Shown here in pieces: positions 23,111 to 36,398 of a stretch of 64,000 bases of DNA (its first letter is position 1; every line of letters begins with the position of its first letter). Under the pieces are notes generated by a model that saw nothing but the letters and a program-made list of their open reading frames with translations, made no database searches and was not told the DNA's origin. The stretch is from Oasisia sp. SBJ-2009. Its lineage: Eukaryota > Annelida > Polychaeta > Sabellida > Siboglinidae. Position numbers and translations under genes: made by a program. Where the stretch lies: assembly GCA_964017155.1 (NCBI GenBank), contig OZ024861.1, positions 27,830,060 to 27,894,059 on the forward strand, read 5' to 3'.

Positions 23111-23974
23111 CCTGAATACCATGGATATAACAACTTAATGTTTACTGTATTTGTGGGACTATACTGACTAGACGATTGCACCCTGAATTGCGATCCTGTT
23201 TTGGATTGCTCAAAAATAAAAATCGGAATTCAAGTGAGATACTGCATATGTTTGAGGTTGAGATAGATGGTGGTTTGAACCAGAGCAAACTGTAGCACGT
23301 ACATGTAGACCTTGAAAATGCATGGGACCATCCTGCACATCGTAGTACACGTGTATAATTTTTGCTATTTTCTGCTAATTATTTTACCAGAGCATGTCAA
23401 AACGATTGTGTTTGTTGTTTCTTTACCCAAATAAATTTGCTAAGAATTGATTTTTCTTGTCTTGGATGTACTACCAGTAGGTACATTGGAATTGTGTGAG
23501 ATGTATAAAGAGTAAATAACAAAAAATAAATGAAGATGCCTCTTTGTTAAGGTAATTATAACCATTACTACTACTGTACTCTAATTTTTGCATACTCTTA
23601 TAAAACACACTAACTATGTATATTATTGTCTTCTGTATTTTTCAGGTCACCATCAAGCCCAGGCAGGATGATTTCCTATATACATGACCTTCATACGTTC
23701 AGCAGTTTTAATGGAGCATTATTTTGCAATACACTGAACAGCAACTTGCTTGCTTTGCGCAACTTCATGACAGACGAATGCCAATATGCAAATCATTGAT
23801 AGGAAATTATTTCATTATACAACATCACCTAGCAGGATGTATGACAACAGAAACTCAATGACGAGATGCTAAAGTCGGGTGGTAAATTATTTCGTTGCAC
23901 ACCGTCATCCTCGAATAGGATCACGATAACGGATGTAATGCTGTAAGCTGTCGTGTGAAAAAATATGAACCACG
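23111..23974. other. Gene-free stretch with one splice-acceptor-like site
   Basis: TCTTCTGTATTTTTCAG at about 23629-23645 is an excellent acceptor sequence, but the following frames close quickly (VTIKPRQDDFLYT-stop in one). It could begin a 5' UTR exon for the 23975 coding exon. Nothing else is recognised. Confidence 0.3.
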
Positions 23975-24275
23975 ATGCAGCAGTGCGCAGAGAACGAAGG
24001 TGGCACCACTGGTACTCACGACATAAGCACCGAATCGGGGCGGCGTTTCTCCGATGATTTTCACTCAAGCGGAACAAGTTTGTCATGGGATGCAGAGTTT
24101 CTCACCGTGACCCCCATAATCCATGCTGAGAATACCACGGATAAGTACAACCCTTCCCATGATCCTAAGGGTTGTCGGACTCAGAATCCGGGTCGTGTAC
24201 GTGTGACGTTTAGGGATGACGTAAAAAGTGAACTGCCAGAGAATGGATGGAAAGAAGGCAGGACGTGGAAAGGAG
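23975..24275 (+). CDS. Candidate alternative first coding exon (100 codons, phase 1)
   Basis: ATG at 23975 is preceded in frame by TGA (TGA-ACC-ACG-ATG). It opens a polar, probably disordered 100-residue segment beginning MQQCAENEGGTTGTHDIS and including SGRRFSDDFHSSGTSLSWD. The exon ends TGG-AAA-GGA-G|GTAGGA, a usable donor in phase 1. The acceptor at 58376 needs exactly one carried-over base, so this exon can splice in frame to the ankyrin exons. It is GC-richer than its AT-rich surroundings, as expected for coding or promoter DNA. No known domain is seen. Alternative donors exist (for example CGT|GTACGT), so the 3' end is provisional. Confidence 0.4.
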
Positions 24276-25211
24276 GTAGGACAAATTTCCAGTATTTGGT
24301 AACAGGATTGGGTTTGGTTATGACATAACAAGGTAATCCTAAATGTAATTCGTTACACCAGGAGCTGTAATTGTAATAGTGTAATAACATTGTTTCTGTC
24401 TAATTAACATGTGATTACAATCACATAAAGTGTTGAGTAACTTTTTTCCCTCCACTGGATGTTGCTTCATGGCTACATGTGACATTGATGTGACAATCAT
24501 GTGACATTGGTGTGACAATTCTGAAACATCTTCTACAAAAGGGACTGAAACTATAAACTGAGTTCATAAAAATCATCATCTTTTCATGATAATAATAAGA
24601 ATTCCATAAACTTGATATTAATACAAAACAGATGCATGCAGTAACTAAACCCAGTTCTGTTTGCCTGCTGTTATTAAGTTGATGTTACATTTGTAAATAA
24701 TGGGTGAATCTGACAGTCATGTAACATTTTTGTGCGGTGACTTCAGGAATCCACTAGTAGTGTTTTTTTTGCAAAATGCACCCCACCATCTAACCACATC
24801 CCCCTGCAAATTCAAGGTTTAATATCCTTCAGGTGCTTACAGCTACTTTGCCGGTAATCCAATCTGCTAAGCAGCTATAGAGGCCCCAAATTGTTAAGTA
24901 AGAGATTACACTAAACTCGAATCAAATAAGCTTACTAAAAGTTAATTACCACCATTAATTGCAGAACAAATAGTAGTCTTGGTGTATTTGTTTGTAATAG
25001 CCAATTAGTGATTAGCTTTTGATTAGCCTTAGTAAAGTAATTAGCAACATTGAGGTTGTTATGAAATTATTGTTATGTAATAATAGGAATGATTTTAGCT
25101 TGTGAGTGTGTTTTACTATAATCAAAATTATTTTGTTTGTTTGGTCTAGCTGGTTTGTAACAATTTTGCAATTTAGTTTTGTTGTATTATAAACACACAT
25201 GTACAGTCATA
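24276..25211. other. Putative intron sequence
   Basis: AT-rich DNA without exon-like segments. Confidence 0.4.
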
Positions 25212-25246
25212 CACACACACACACACGCATGCACGCACACGCACGA

Positions 25247-25278
<32 letters not shown>

Positions 25279-25332
25279 CACCACACACACCACACCACAC
25301 CACACCACACACACCACACCACACCACACACA
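25212..25332. repeat. (CA)n / (CACG)n / (CACAC)n compound microsatellite
   Basis: A CA run passes into ACGC tetranucleotides and then CCACA units. Confidence 0.97.
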
Positions 25333-28259
25333 TTTTGAATGGGGAAAAAATGTACAGACAAAAACATGACTGAAGCAATAATGCACCAGTGCCTGGCTGA
25401 AAGGTTAGTGATGTAATGTGGCTAGTAGTCACCAGATGGTGCCACCATCGTATAGCATTCCACTTGAAGTCATGGCTGCTGGTGACAGGACCAGGTAGAC
25501 AGACCACTGCCTCTTGTGACTTGAATTAATTCCAGCCTTCAGCCTCTTCTACTTATTGTGAAGTAGTTAAGAACATAAAATCATAAATGACAAAATGTTA
25601 TTGCTGCTGTTATGTTAATATCTATGCAAAATATATATAATTATATATATTTGTTTAGCATAAATTGTCTTGTTGTTGGTTAAATGTACCACTAACATGT
25701 TATTTGTTATGAATTTATACCAGTTATAACATCATCACGTTATTGTTTTCCCTTCAGAATTGAATTTTCTCCACTCAGATTTGATTTATATCCAGCGAAC
25801 AAAGCTGTTTAAACAATTTGATCAATCATGTTATCCCATTACAGATGACTGTGACTTAACTTTCATTTAACTGGTTTTGTTACCAAATACACCAGATGTC
25901 ACAATCAATTTGCATCACATTTTACTGCAGTTCAAGTTCCACTTGACAGGATGTAGTTAAAAATAATATTTTAATCTCTGTAATAGAGGGATTCTTCGGA
26001 TGTTTGTCTTATACAAATTTGTTTATCTGCCCACTCGGGTTCTTCTCTATAACGGAACTTTATCAGAAGATCAACTATTGTTCTCCGTAGTCAATTGCTT
26101 TGCACTTTTCTTTGTCAATTTCACCTCTGGATAATAATTGTGGGTTTCACCTTCAACGCAATCGTTCATTTCAATCTAATCAGTAACAGTATTTCCTCTG
26201 CGGGCTCTTTGAAGTCAATGACCTGTAGCTGATACAGATCAAGAGCTTTTGGGGCACATATATTCTGGGGTCAAACTGAAGGTGCAATTGTGTGAATCAC
26301 ACATCAATCTGTTGTTCATTTAACGTTGCTGTTTTTGACATTTTCCCCGGAGTTTTTCACCTGAGCCATCAGTCTAGGTAAGCCCAGGTGACACATAACG
26401 CTGTCATGGCCAGAGCACTGCTTAATCAGGTAGACTCTGTCGAGTCTCAGGTAAAACCTTTGATTACACAAGAATAGCTGGTGTTTAGTACTGCGTAGTA
26501 CTTGCTGGTGCCCAGTACACTCCTAACTCTCTCTGTGGTTTACCTGACACGTGTTCTCAAGTTAACAGACTGGTAAGCATGCGTGTGTCGTTGTCTTTCG
26601 AAGACAAACTTGTTTATTCCAACATTTTAGATAAGGTTTAATATAAATGTAATTTATGTAATATCTAAATTAAAATTGTTTAGAGACAAGCTTTACTTGA
26701 TGTATTCTAAAGATTTTTTTATTTCTGTATTTCAGATATGTTTTGTGATTAACATGTTTTAGAAACTTTTATCTGCAATTTTAAGAGGATGTTTGTTGTT
26801 ATCTTTGACTGTCTACCTGCTTGTTTGAAATGTTGAATGAACTTGGATAGGACCGTTAAATAGTTTAGGTTGGAAAGGGTGCTATATATGGCTACTCAGG
26901 AAGGGTGGATTATCTTGGATATGATACAGGTCTTGTCTTTGTGTTGCAATATGGTTGTGAAAGGTACTTCTTCTGACCAAATAGTGGTCAAGCTGACCGC
27001 CGTCCACCATCCTGTGTGATTGTTGTATTGACTCAAAGGCACAAATGTATGTTCCACAGTTTATGGAGGCCAATTTAAAAATTGAGATAATTTATAATTT
27101 AAGCATGGTTGACACATTGAACAATTAAAATGTCCTTCACATCTTGACTGGAAGGAACATATCAATTGCCTTCTGTGATATTTGAATTAGGAAGTAGACA
27201 TTTGGAATACCACAGCAGTTGAGATTCGGTGTGAACTTCCAAACAAATGATGACTGAACTAAACATACAGCCATCCAGACTAATCCAATGTCTGTTTGGC
27301 AGTACATGTGTGTGTATCCTGGTAAGTTGGCTGGCTGGCAACGATTGCTGTGTCAGTAAACTCATTATGCAGGACCTGTAGTTGTCAGATGTAACTGGAA
27401 TGATATGGAAACTGCCATACTAGACTGGTGTCTGAATTAATGTTTTGGTATACATTAATTTGCAGACAGGATAGAAAAGTACAAGTCTTTGGATGATTGA
27501 TTACTGGATTGTGTTTGGTTCACTAAAGAAGTATAAACTTGGGGTGGTTGGTTATTAAAAATTAGCAATTCCATAAACATAACAGCTGTTATGCCATTTA
27601 GATTACCTTAATTTTTATTTTAACACACAATTCAAATGCATACAATAAAAAGCCACATGACACCTTAGCTAGGATTTACTAGTAAATGTATGTTTACTAT
27701 AGTTACCCATCTGGTTACAACCAACCACATAATCTCGGGTGACTACAAAAAACATGCAACAGACATCAGTATAATTTGTCACAATTATTGGTGACGATTG
27801 TAGTATTTGACCCCAGCCCAGCTATCTCCTTAGCCAAGCTGTCACCAATGCACATAAAAACCTAGGATGTAGTTAAACCCTTGGGCCAATAAGACCAGAA
27901 TGTCCTGGCTTTTGTCATGTCAGTTCTTGTATCTTTAATGTCGATCACGTAGGAAACCAAATTTGGGCTGTTGACAATAGCTGGCATGTGAGGCAGGACA
28001 AATTGTAGATTTAACAAGATTTAGCAAGATGGTTATCCGAAAGAACAATATCTGCATGACATGTGAACAGGACTCTGTGACTTATCACATGGCCAATGAA
28101 TGTAACATATTTTTCGTTCCCAGCCCGTACTTGTCCAGTGGTGATTCTGTGCAGTAGATGTCTTCTTTTCCTTGACGTCTCCAATCACTACTATAATAAC
28201 AAGTAGTCACTCACAAATGTGAATTGTAACAATCTACCCATCCTCGTGCTGGTTACGTT
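25333..28259. other. Gene-free stretch / putative intron
   Basis: About 2.9 kb of AT-rich DNA with only short frames. I see no exon with matching splice signals and no recognisable repeat copy. Confidence 0.45.
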
Positions 28260-28696
28260 GTCGCGCTTACATTTTTCCGGTCATTATAAACTTTCCGATT
28301 GACATTTCTGCGCATGCGTGATAAATGTAAAATCATCAATGTCCATTGTGGGCTGTTCGTTAACTCTCCTGTGATGATTACTGTGAAGAGTTGCTTAAAA
28401 TGTTGTTCAATACAATAAAATATTATGTTTGTTTAAATCACTGTCACGGATTATGGCGCACTACAGTCATGTGATTTACGCTTGCTATCAAAACATACCT
28501 CAAAACTTGTTTGCCTCATGTTAATTTGTGACAAATAACTTTGCAGAGAGGTTATATACATCCTAATGAACAGCCCATATTATTTATACCATATATGCTT
28601 TGTCATTTCACTGCACATTGATGATTTTAAATTTATTGCGCATGCACAGAAATGTCAATCGGAACGTTTATAACGCCGGAAAAATGTAAGCGCGAC
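28260..28696. mobile_element. MITE family A, copy 2
   Basis: This has the same structure as the copy at 4803-5244: it begins GTCGCGCTTACATTTTTCCGG and ends CCGGAAAAATGTAAGCGCGAC. The TIRs are better preserved here, with TTCTGCGCATGCGTGATAAA mirrored by TTATTGCGCATGCACAGAAA. The internal sequence aligns along its whole length (GTGAAGAGTTGCTTAAAAT, CATACCTCAAAACTTGTTTG). It codes for nothing. Confidence 0.88.
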
Positions 28697-29212
28697 ACCG
28701 TCAGCACCGGGCCGTAGTACCCCTGGCTGGTTGCTTTGCAGAACTCTGAACTTATAAGCTCAGCCAATGAAATCACTAACCATGAGTGTGGTTCGCCTGT
28801 GATCACATGAAATAACTTGTTGATTTCAACCACTTGATGCTTGTGTTACATGTCATGTTTGGGATGTAGACGCAAGTAATAAAAACTTATTAGGCGAACG
28901 GTTCATTATACAACTGTACTGCAATTTCCAGAAATTGTTTATCCATCTTCAAATTGGGGCGGGTATGTGAACTATTCTCACGGATGATACAGTCGTGACT
29001 GACTAACTCACAACTCATCTAACTTCCATACTTTGCATAAGGGATCTATCTGCCTGTGCCCGGCCTAGTTGTGCATGGCAAACAGCCCTGTCTTGAGAGG
29101 ATGCAACGATCTATTTAGTGACACTAAAATAATGTTTAAAAAGAATCACCTCACACATAAGTAATGAAAATATAAAAAAGAAAGAAATATTTATTCCTCT
29201 GTTATGATAAGA

Positions 29213-29336
29213 GATACGATACGATACGATACGATACGATACGATACGATACGATACGATACGATACGATACGATACGATACGATACGATACGATACGAT
29301 ACGATACGATACGATACGATACGATACGATACGATA
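29213..29336. repeat. (GATAC)n pentanucleotide microsatellite
   Basis: About 25 perfect units; all frames are open (RYDTI / YRIVS peptides) and are artefacts. Confidence 0.98.
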
Positions 29337-29507
29337 AATGGACAAGAAGATGTGAAGTAACATTAGTGAAGGAACATTGCAAATTGGATATCAGAAATTA
29401 TTCATGCTCAGATAGGGCAAAATTGAATTGATCAATACTGATTATCTGCTGATTAATAATGGGTGCATTAGCAGTGTGGATGTGTGTTAAAATGATGTTG
29501 ACACATG

Positions 29508-29580
29508 CATGTAACACACCTGTATAACACACCTTTATAACACACCTTTATATCACACCTGTATAACACACCTGTATATT
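29508..29580 (+). repeat. 14-bp tandem repeat, about 5 units
   Basis: AACACACCT(G/T)TATA is repeated, with small changes, in tandem. Confidence 0.85.
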
Positions 29581-30097
29581 GTTACCATGGTTGTGACATT
29601 CCATGCTGTTCCGTGGAAAGATATAGTCATTCAAAAAAGTCACGGTAGGGAAATGGTTAGCAAAGATAGATGGATAAATGGACAGTTTATTTTTGTAAAT
29701 CATAAAAACAAATAAACAAACATAATCAGCAAATATAACAATAAATGATATAATATATGATTCTAGGTTAACAGAGGAGCCAATTAAGGCTATAGCCAGT
29801 GAATTGAAAGAATAATGATAGGAGAGGATGAGTACATAAATAAAGACAACCAACAGCTGTCACCCCAGCACAATAGCTGTATAAACAATACAATACTAAA
29901 TTAACGCATAGAATAAGGATTACATTTCTGAAGTTGATTCGATTTGAGAAATTTAAAAACAGTAATGTTAAGTAATTAATGTAGACATAAATAATATTGC
30001 AGACATGTTACACATTTGTTACAGCTGTTTTATTCAAATACTGACTAGTACTTAAATATTTGTTTCTAACGTTGCAGTCTTGTAATTGAGTCTGATC

Positions 30098-30118
30098 AAA
30101 ATACTTGAGCATCATAAA

Positions 30119-30193
<75 letters not shown>

Positions 30194-30207
30194 TCATATA
30201 TATACAG

Positions 30208-30255
<48 letters not shown>

Positions 30256-30408
30256 CATGATTATAGGATGATATGTATATATCATATATATACATGTATA
30301 TATATATCATATATATATATATTATAAAATTATGTTATATGTGAAATATATATATACATTATATAAAATAATTTTATATAGTTTATAAAATCATGTTATA
30401 TATATATA

Positions 30409-30446
<38 letters not shown>

Positions 30447-30470
30447 GATTTTATGATGCTCAAGTACTTT
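30098..30470. repeat. (AT)n block bounded by a 24-bp inverted repeat
   Basis: ACTTGAGCATCATAAAATC at about 30103 and its complement GATTTTATGATGCTCAAGT at 30447 enclose about 320 bp of mostly TA dinucleotides, with only one mismatch over 24 bp. The whole unit is a near-perfect long hairpin. Confidence 0.9.
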
Positions 30471-30872
30471 ATAACAAACACATTACATCTGCTATGCCCT
30501 GGTCAGACGCCTCAGGTAGTTAGTTGGTGTGCAGTGCCTCTACCTGTGACTCCTTTGATCTTGTCACCAATCAGACACCACCCTCCAGGTATTATTATAA
30601 TGTCAATTATGTTGACTGTGTCACACTTTATGACACTGAAGTTCTGACCACATCAGCTGATAAGTGTGTGGCTCTCACACCCACATTTTGTCCGAGACAG
30701 CTGAGAAGCGACAAGTCTTTACCCAATGTGCGCTATGGCTGTCATTACTGAGGTAGAGACATCAACACCACTCTTGACTCTGAAACCGAATCTGTAATGA
30801 TATCAAACCCCTCCATTGCCCCAGACTCTATTTACTGACTCAACGCAATTAGCCAGAGACAGGGAAAGTCAA

Positions 30873-31280
30873 TTACAGACTCAACAACAATGACGTTGTG
30901 GTGTGAGTGAGTTTGAAGATTTGACATTCTTGGTCGTAAGTGCTGTGGTATAGAGGCTTTGGGGTGTGGATTGTAATTTGTAAAGATTTGTTTGGGTCTG
31001 ATGTAGTCGGGATGTAGACTTTGGCAGTGACAGGGAGTGTGCTTGAAAGGGGTGCCGTTGTTGGGGTAAAGAGATTCGCTGGAGCGCGACTGATGGACAT
31101 ACATGGGTGGCTGCTCCGGTCCGTTTGGGATCCGTTTGTGCCAGCCAGAGACATAGCAGTTCTATTATTGTTCGTCGTCGCTCGGCTTTGAAAACGAACC
31201 AGGACGCACGGGTTTTTTCTTGACGAGAACACAGCATGATGTCATGCCTGCATCGGGGCACAGTCTGCGTCATGGGGCGT
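30873..31280 (-). other. Stretch open in three minus-strand frames, possible exon
   Basis: All three minus-strand frames stay open over roughly 90-130 codons because the strand is poor in T-initial stop codons. One frame (GWHKRIPNGPEQPP..., then MYVHQSRSSESLYPNNGTPF) has the most protein-like composition. It is preceded by TAATAG and I find no convincing donor or acceptor. No domain is recognised. It may be part of a CpG-richer regulatory region for the plus-strand gene. Confidence 0.2.
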
Positions 31281-31299
31281 CACGCTGCTAGTGGCAGTG

Positions 31300-33777
31300 T
31301 CAACTGAAATGATCATCCTGTGAACTTTGGAATCAGGTGTGTGTGTGTGCGATAGGGTCGTGGGTTGCTCAGGTGATAATTGGAAATATGTAAATGTGCT
31401 GTAGACGTGTGATCAATGTTGTGTGTACGGGAATGTTGTACAGTCATGGGTTAGGTAAAAGGGTGACTCGGTAAAAGAGTGTGTGTGTCTGTGTGTTGTC
31501 CAGTGAGACACGCTCATGTGTACTCGGGTTATTTACGTTCGTGCCTGTGAATCTGGTTTGTTCGATCACACCTTCGTTGTGACCTGACTGGCATTTCGTC
31601 ACGACTGCTGGCGGTCTGCCATCTTGTGCACACTGGATTATCTGTTAACCGGATTATCTCTGGTTCATTGAGTAAACGTAGAGATCGGACCGCGGATCTG
31701 TCTAATCACGTTGCTTGGCCATTGTGTTTGCATATTTGTATAGCACATTATATTGGGCCAGCAATGACGGTGCTATTAGACACACAGAGTGCCGCACTCA
31801 CATTGCGTGTGTCGGCCAAACGGAACCATGAAATGGGACTCGAGGTGTTGGGTCAATAACCTATGGTAAGACGTCTCGGTTTCTTTACTTAGTATTGTGG
31901 TGAGATAAGACATTGTTTACTATAAATTATAGTAACATGTGAGGTTTACTGCCACTGCATTCTCTGTCACGGTGGCTTCTTTCACAGTGATTCATAGATC
32001 ACAAAACACAACCGTGAAGCAAGGAGGTATATCCACTGTGTAGTGTACATAAACATTCAGATAAACAATCTTCTGTAGTCAGATTGAGTCAGTTGGTTTA
32101 TATTTATTCAGCAATATGTGTAGAGTATTTTGATTCTAATTGCAGCACCAGAAGTGCTGAAAGAACTTGAGAGATATTTGCATAATCTACTGAAGAGAAA
32201 GCGCAAGAGTGACCACAGAATGACCACAGAATGACCACAGAATGGCAGGCCGGGATTGGCGACAGCTTCCTGTAAGCTCTTGGAGAAAATAATTAAAGTG
32301 AGGTGAAAGCAATTCTGCCAGGGGATTAATGCATTCAGTGACGTAATTGATTGGAAGCAAGCACACACAAGCCACCGAGGACACCAGCTGTCACTCATTA
32401 CTCTGGCATGAGAGTATGGAAGGATTAACGGTGAATTGCAAGTATCCGAGAGTGTTGGGGATTGTTGACCCACTCAGAGAAGAATACAGCGAATTGTTAG
32501 TGCTATATGCAGACTGAGTTAAACGCAATATCACCCAAAGTGAGAAGTAGTTGCTTATGCTACATGTGCCTTTCAACAAAGGAGATTGGTTTCGATAGAC
32601 ATTGTGAATTCGAGTGGAAACGAATGTACTCAACCGACCGTCGCAGAAGAATGACAATATTGACTTCGGCGTGTGTGGATTGCAAAATACAGTTGCTTGG
32701 AGTGACAGGGTAGAAGCCGGGGCACCTGGTTGTCATTCAAGGCACGCACAGGACATTGTTAAATTGTTGACGCCCATAAACGGTAATAGCCTTCGCCGAC
32801 ACGTGGAATGGCAGCGACTGTAAAAGTGGGCACCATTTGATCTCTACGGCTTCGCCCCATTCAGCATCAGAGTTGTTCTGACTACAGATTGAAAAGACAA
32901 ACCCTGCAGGAATGAATCAGTGAAAAAAGCTTTCACAACGAGTCCGTCGGCTTCACCTGGCATTGGTCAGTCCGAATCCGTATTGTTGCCCAAACGGCAG
33001 GTGTGATTCCCCAGGTGTGGTCGCTCATGCGTGACGCCGGCTGCCTCAGGTACCGAATTCAAAAGCGTTCGTTATCAGCGCTGGGCTGGCCGCACGGTGC
33101 TTTGCAGTGACACTTTCAACACGGCGGTTCGATACACGCGTGTGGACTGGACGGGTGACTTTCTCAGCAGAAGACTGGACTGGTGACGGCCATCTGTCTT
33201 CACATTGCGTTGTTCTTTGTCGCTGGTTTCTGCGAATGACAGTCGTGGTTATCTGGAACTGCTGAAGGGCGTGGACCAACGTCACTTTGTGTGGATATGC
33301 TGTGTTGACTCAAGGTATGGTGGATACTGTGTTTGTCTGCAGATAAGTCTATTTATGATCAGTGGGAGTGTTTGTTGTCGGAGCTGTGGAGGGAGTGATA
33401 CAAGGAGACAGGATTGTTTGTGTGGCATTCTGGTGGCAGCAGATCACACGGTCATGTTCAGTTGACACAATCTGTAGACAACTGCGGAATTACCGAAGCC
33501 GTCAACATCATAAGGGGTAACTCAGGGACAACACTCGGCTATCTGATTAATTAACAAGATTGATTGACACCGTTAATGAGCTCGTTATGACAATGAAGAA
33601 TGAGTTGCAACTATGAATGATGGGCATCACATGGTCAGGAACAGTGTCGTGTAAATTGCGTCTTAATAATTGAGTCAACTATCCAGTTAAGTCGACAAGT
33701 GTACCAAACTGATACTTACAAATGTGTGCATGGATTGATTGAACAAAGAAAGTAACTGAATTTAAATCTTTCCGCAG
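31300..33777 (+). promoter_or_regulatory. CpG-richer region upstream of the large exon; candidate 5' UTR exons
   Basis: Two donor-like sites end plausible untranslated exons: CTATG|GTAAGA at 31865 and CTCAAG|GTATGG at 33314. Either could splice to the acceptor TTAAATCTTTCCGCAG at 33777, which lies 22 bases before the ATG of the large exon. The region is richer in CpG than the flanking kilobases. GACCACAGAAT is repeated three times in tandem at about 32209-32244. No core promoter motif can be fixed. Confidence 0.35.
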
Positions 33778-33799
33778 TACAATCTGTGGATAAACGAGG

Positions 33800-36398
33800 A
33801 TGTCCCAGGATCAGCCCAAGTGGGGCTTCCCAAAGTTCTGGAAATCGGCCAAGCGTGACAACCACGGTTCCGGGTCGACGCCGCGACCGGAGGAAAAACA
33901 CAGGTTCCATCTGAGGAAGAGCTCGTCACAGTCCAGTTTGTTCCAGACAAAACGGAACAGTCGGTCAACCGTGAAGACCGTCACAGATGACCGGAGCAAT
34001 GATCCGGAATGGGTGCCCTTTCACCGGAGTGTAAGTCCAAGGTTAAGGTCACCTGACTTGATGACGGAGATGAAAGGGAGGCTGGCTGCGAGATCACCAA
34101 TGGCAGAAGAGTGGAAGATGGCGAAAGACCAGAGCATGCTGGGAAATGGCAGGACTTTCGATCAGCAAATAACACCGGAAAAAATGCGGTTGTTGGAGAG
34201 CCAAAGGATGCTGGGTAATTACCGAGCGTTGAATAATCAGCAGTCATTCCAGAACGGGCGGAACGAGGCTTGTGACACCGCTGACCACTGGTCAAGTCAG
34301 AACTTTGACAACGTGACTGGGTCACCTAATTCAGGTGAAGTCACTTATAGAGATGGACAACAAGTTTCGGTTTCCAGAAGATTGTTTGACGAGAAGAACA
34401 GAATGCAGGAATCCCGTCCTCGTAGCTGTGAACACGTGCCCATGTCAACAGTCGTACAAGGCGTTGATGGACAGAACATCTCAGTGAAGCAGTGGATGGA
34501 TGGAGGTGATGATAATCCATGGAACATGCACAGACCATCAGCTACTGGGGTGACTGATGGCAGAATGGATACCCCAGGAAAACAGGGAACAAAACAACAT
34601 CAGCTACAAGCCAATGACGGTCTCCATTTGTCTCCTGGAATGGACAGACGAGAAACCACAAGGAGCCGTGAGACTGAAGCAATCAGTGACCGATTCAAAC
34701 TGACCGGCCGTTCAGCGAAAACCGCTGACCACCTGGACAGAAACGGAGCCGTAATGGGGCACCTTCCACCCCAGCAGGATACCATGGAGACAATCAATTA
34801 CACCCAGGTACATCACGCGAACGGTCAGCACTGGTCAAACAAATTGGCGTTGATTGACCACTACAAGAATGGAGAAGCGGTCACTGGTAATGACCACGGT
34901 CCACTGCTCACTGAGCAGGGCAACCAAGGAGGTTCCGAGATGTATCCTGTGGTCACTCAGAAGATGTTTGCCAACTCGCCGGGTCAAAACACCGAAAAGC
35001 AAATTGGAAACAACCGCATGGAGACTGACTACAGAAGCAGTGGACATAATCGGTGTCGTCCAGATGGTGCTGACCGTCCAATGCCCCGCCAGATGGTGTA
35101 TGTGGCGACACATGGTGACGTAATTGGCGACCGTGGGCAGGGCATTGTCCATGGAGATGTTTTGCCGGGCCAGCGTGTCGAGACTGACACACACAAGATG
35201 GATATCTACGGGAGAGGGCGCGGACAGTTACCGTGGGTGATGCAGGCTGACACTGTGGATTGCCGAGAGTTCCAGAATCATGGATTCCACCAACGTTATC
35301 TAGACAGAAGTCCACAGGTGAATAAGACGTATCAGAGAACCAGACCAGACACTACTCAGTATGACACTGAGAGGCCATCTCATGGCAATCCGATGTCTCA
35401 GTCACAAGCTGTACAATTCAATGACAGAATCCCCACAAGAACCATGCCATCCTATCATAAGGTCACTCAGAATCAAGACCCATCAGATAACTACGATGAG
35501 CAGGCCAGAATTGAGGACAGCATCAGAGTGGCTAACTTCCAGCAACAACCTGTGCCCGGTTTCAGACAAGCGGCGATCACGAGCAACAAAAGTCACGTTC
35601 AACAGACCCTACCCGGATATAAACCTCTGGAGACAAAATGCCGATCGCCCCAGGAGACTTGCACCATCTCCACGACATCGCAAGATTCTGGATTTGAGCA
35701 GCGGATGCAGAACTACCTCGCCGACTCACAGAATCAGTCGCTGATGAGCTCAATTCTGGAAACCAGTGTCAGCACGCCGCCTGCGTTCATGTCTGGGGAC
35801 AGCGGTGACGTGAAGGACTTCAGCCATCAGCGGAGAACACCAGGAGTACTACAGACTCACCAACTGACGAGGATCCCGTTGCAAGTCAACAGCGATTGGA
35901 AGCACCACAAGAACCAGGATGTAACCGACTCGAGCAGTGAAGCGAGCGACAGCGACGGCTCCAGCGATCTGTTTGTGCCAAAATCGCAGTCGCACTATGA
36001 CCTCACCAAGGCCTACAGACGTAGAGCAATGAGTGCGTCGCTCCGAGCGAAGTCACACAACCAAGTTTGGCCGAGGCGCGATGATATATCGGCGTCAGAC
36101 GGAGAAGGGCAAAGTATGGCCAAGTCGAGCCTTGTTTTACTGCGATCATCCGAGTTCGTATCGGCTGTCAATATGGCACATCAACATCACGAGCATCATC
36201 GAAAGCATCATCACCATCGCCACGGTGACGCGGCTGTAAAACAAGAGCAGATTCGGAAGTTCAAGTCGGCTGAGAATGTCGTTCCCGCGAGACAAGTGAA
36301 GCGGAAATCCGTCCAGCGAGTGACTGAAGAAGACAGGGAGCGACGGACGAGGTCTGACCACAGAGACATGGAGCATCAGGTGGACGTCTCTTTCGATG
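33800..36398 (+). CDS. Large disordered-protein exon, probable alternative N-terminus of the ankyrin-repeat protein
   Basis: A good acceptor (TCTTTCCGCAG, ending 33777) precedes the ATG at 33800. The frame then stays open for 866 codons to TTC-GAT-G|GTAAGTTG, a near-consensus donor in phase 1. Read past the donor it would stop at 36518. The protein starts MSQDQPKWGFPKFWKSAKRD and is hydrophilic. It has Arg/Ser-rich stretches (HLRKSSSQSSLFQTKRNSRS), two MLGN motifs, an acidic Ser run (DSSSEASDSDGSSDLF), a His cluster (HQHHEHHRKHHHHRHGD) and a basic end. I recognise no folded domain. Phase 1 matches the 58376 acceptor, so splicing to the ankyrin exons is possible in frame. It could instead be the start of a separate gene whose later exons I failed to see. 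Confidence 0.75.

Noticed and set aside
31626..31859. 77-codon plus-strand frame before a good donor (CTATG|GTAAGA)
   Set aside because: The frame stops before the donor, and a second short frame (ATG at 31828) closes soon after joining 33778. I treat it only as a possible untranslated exon.
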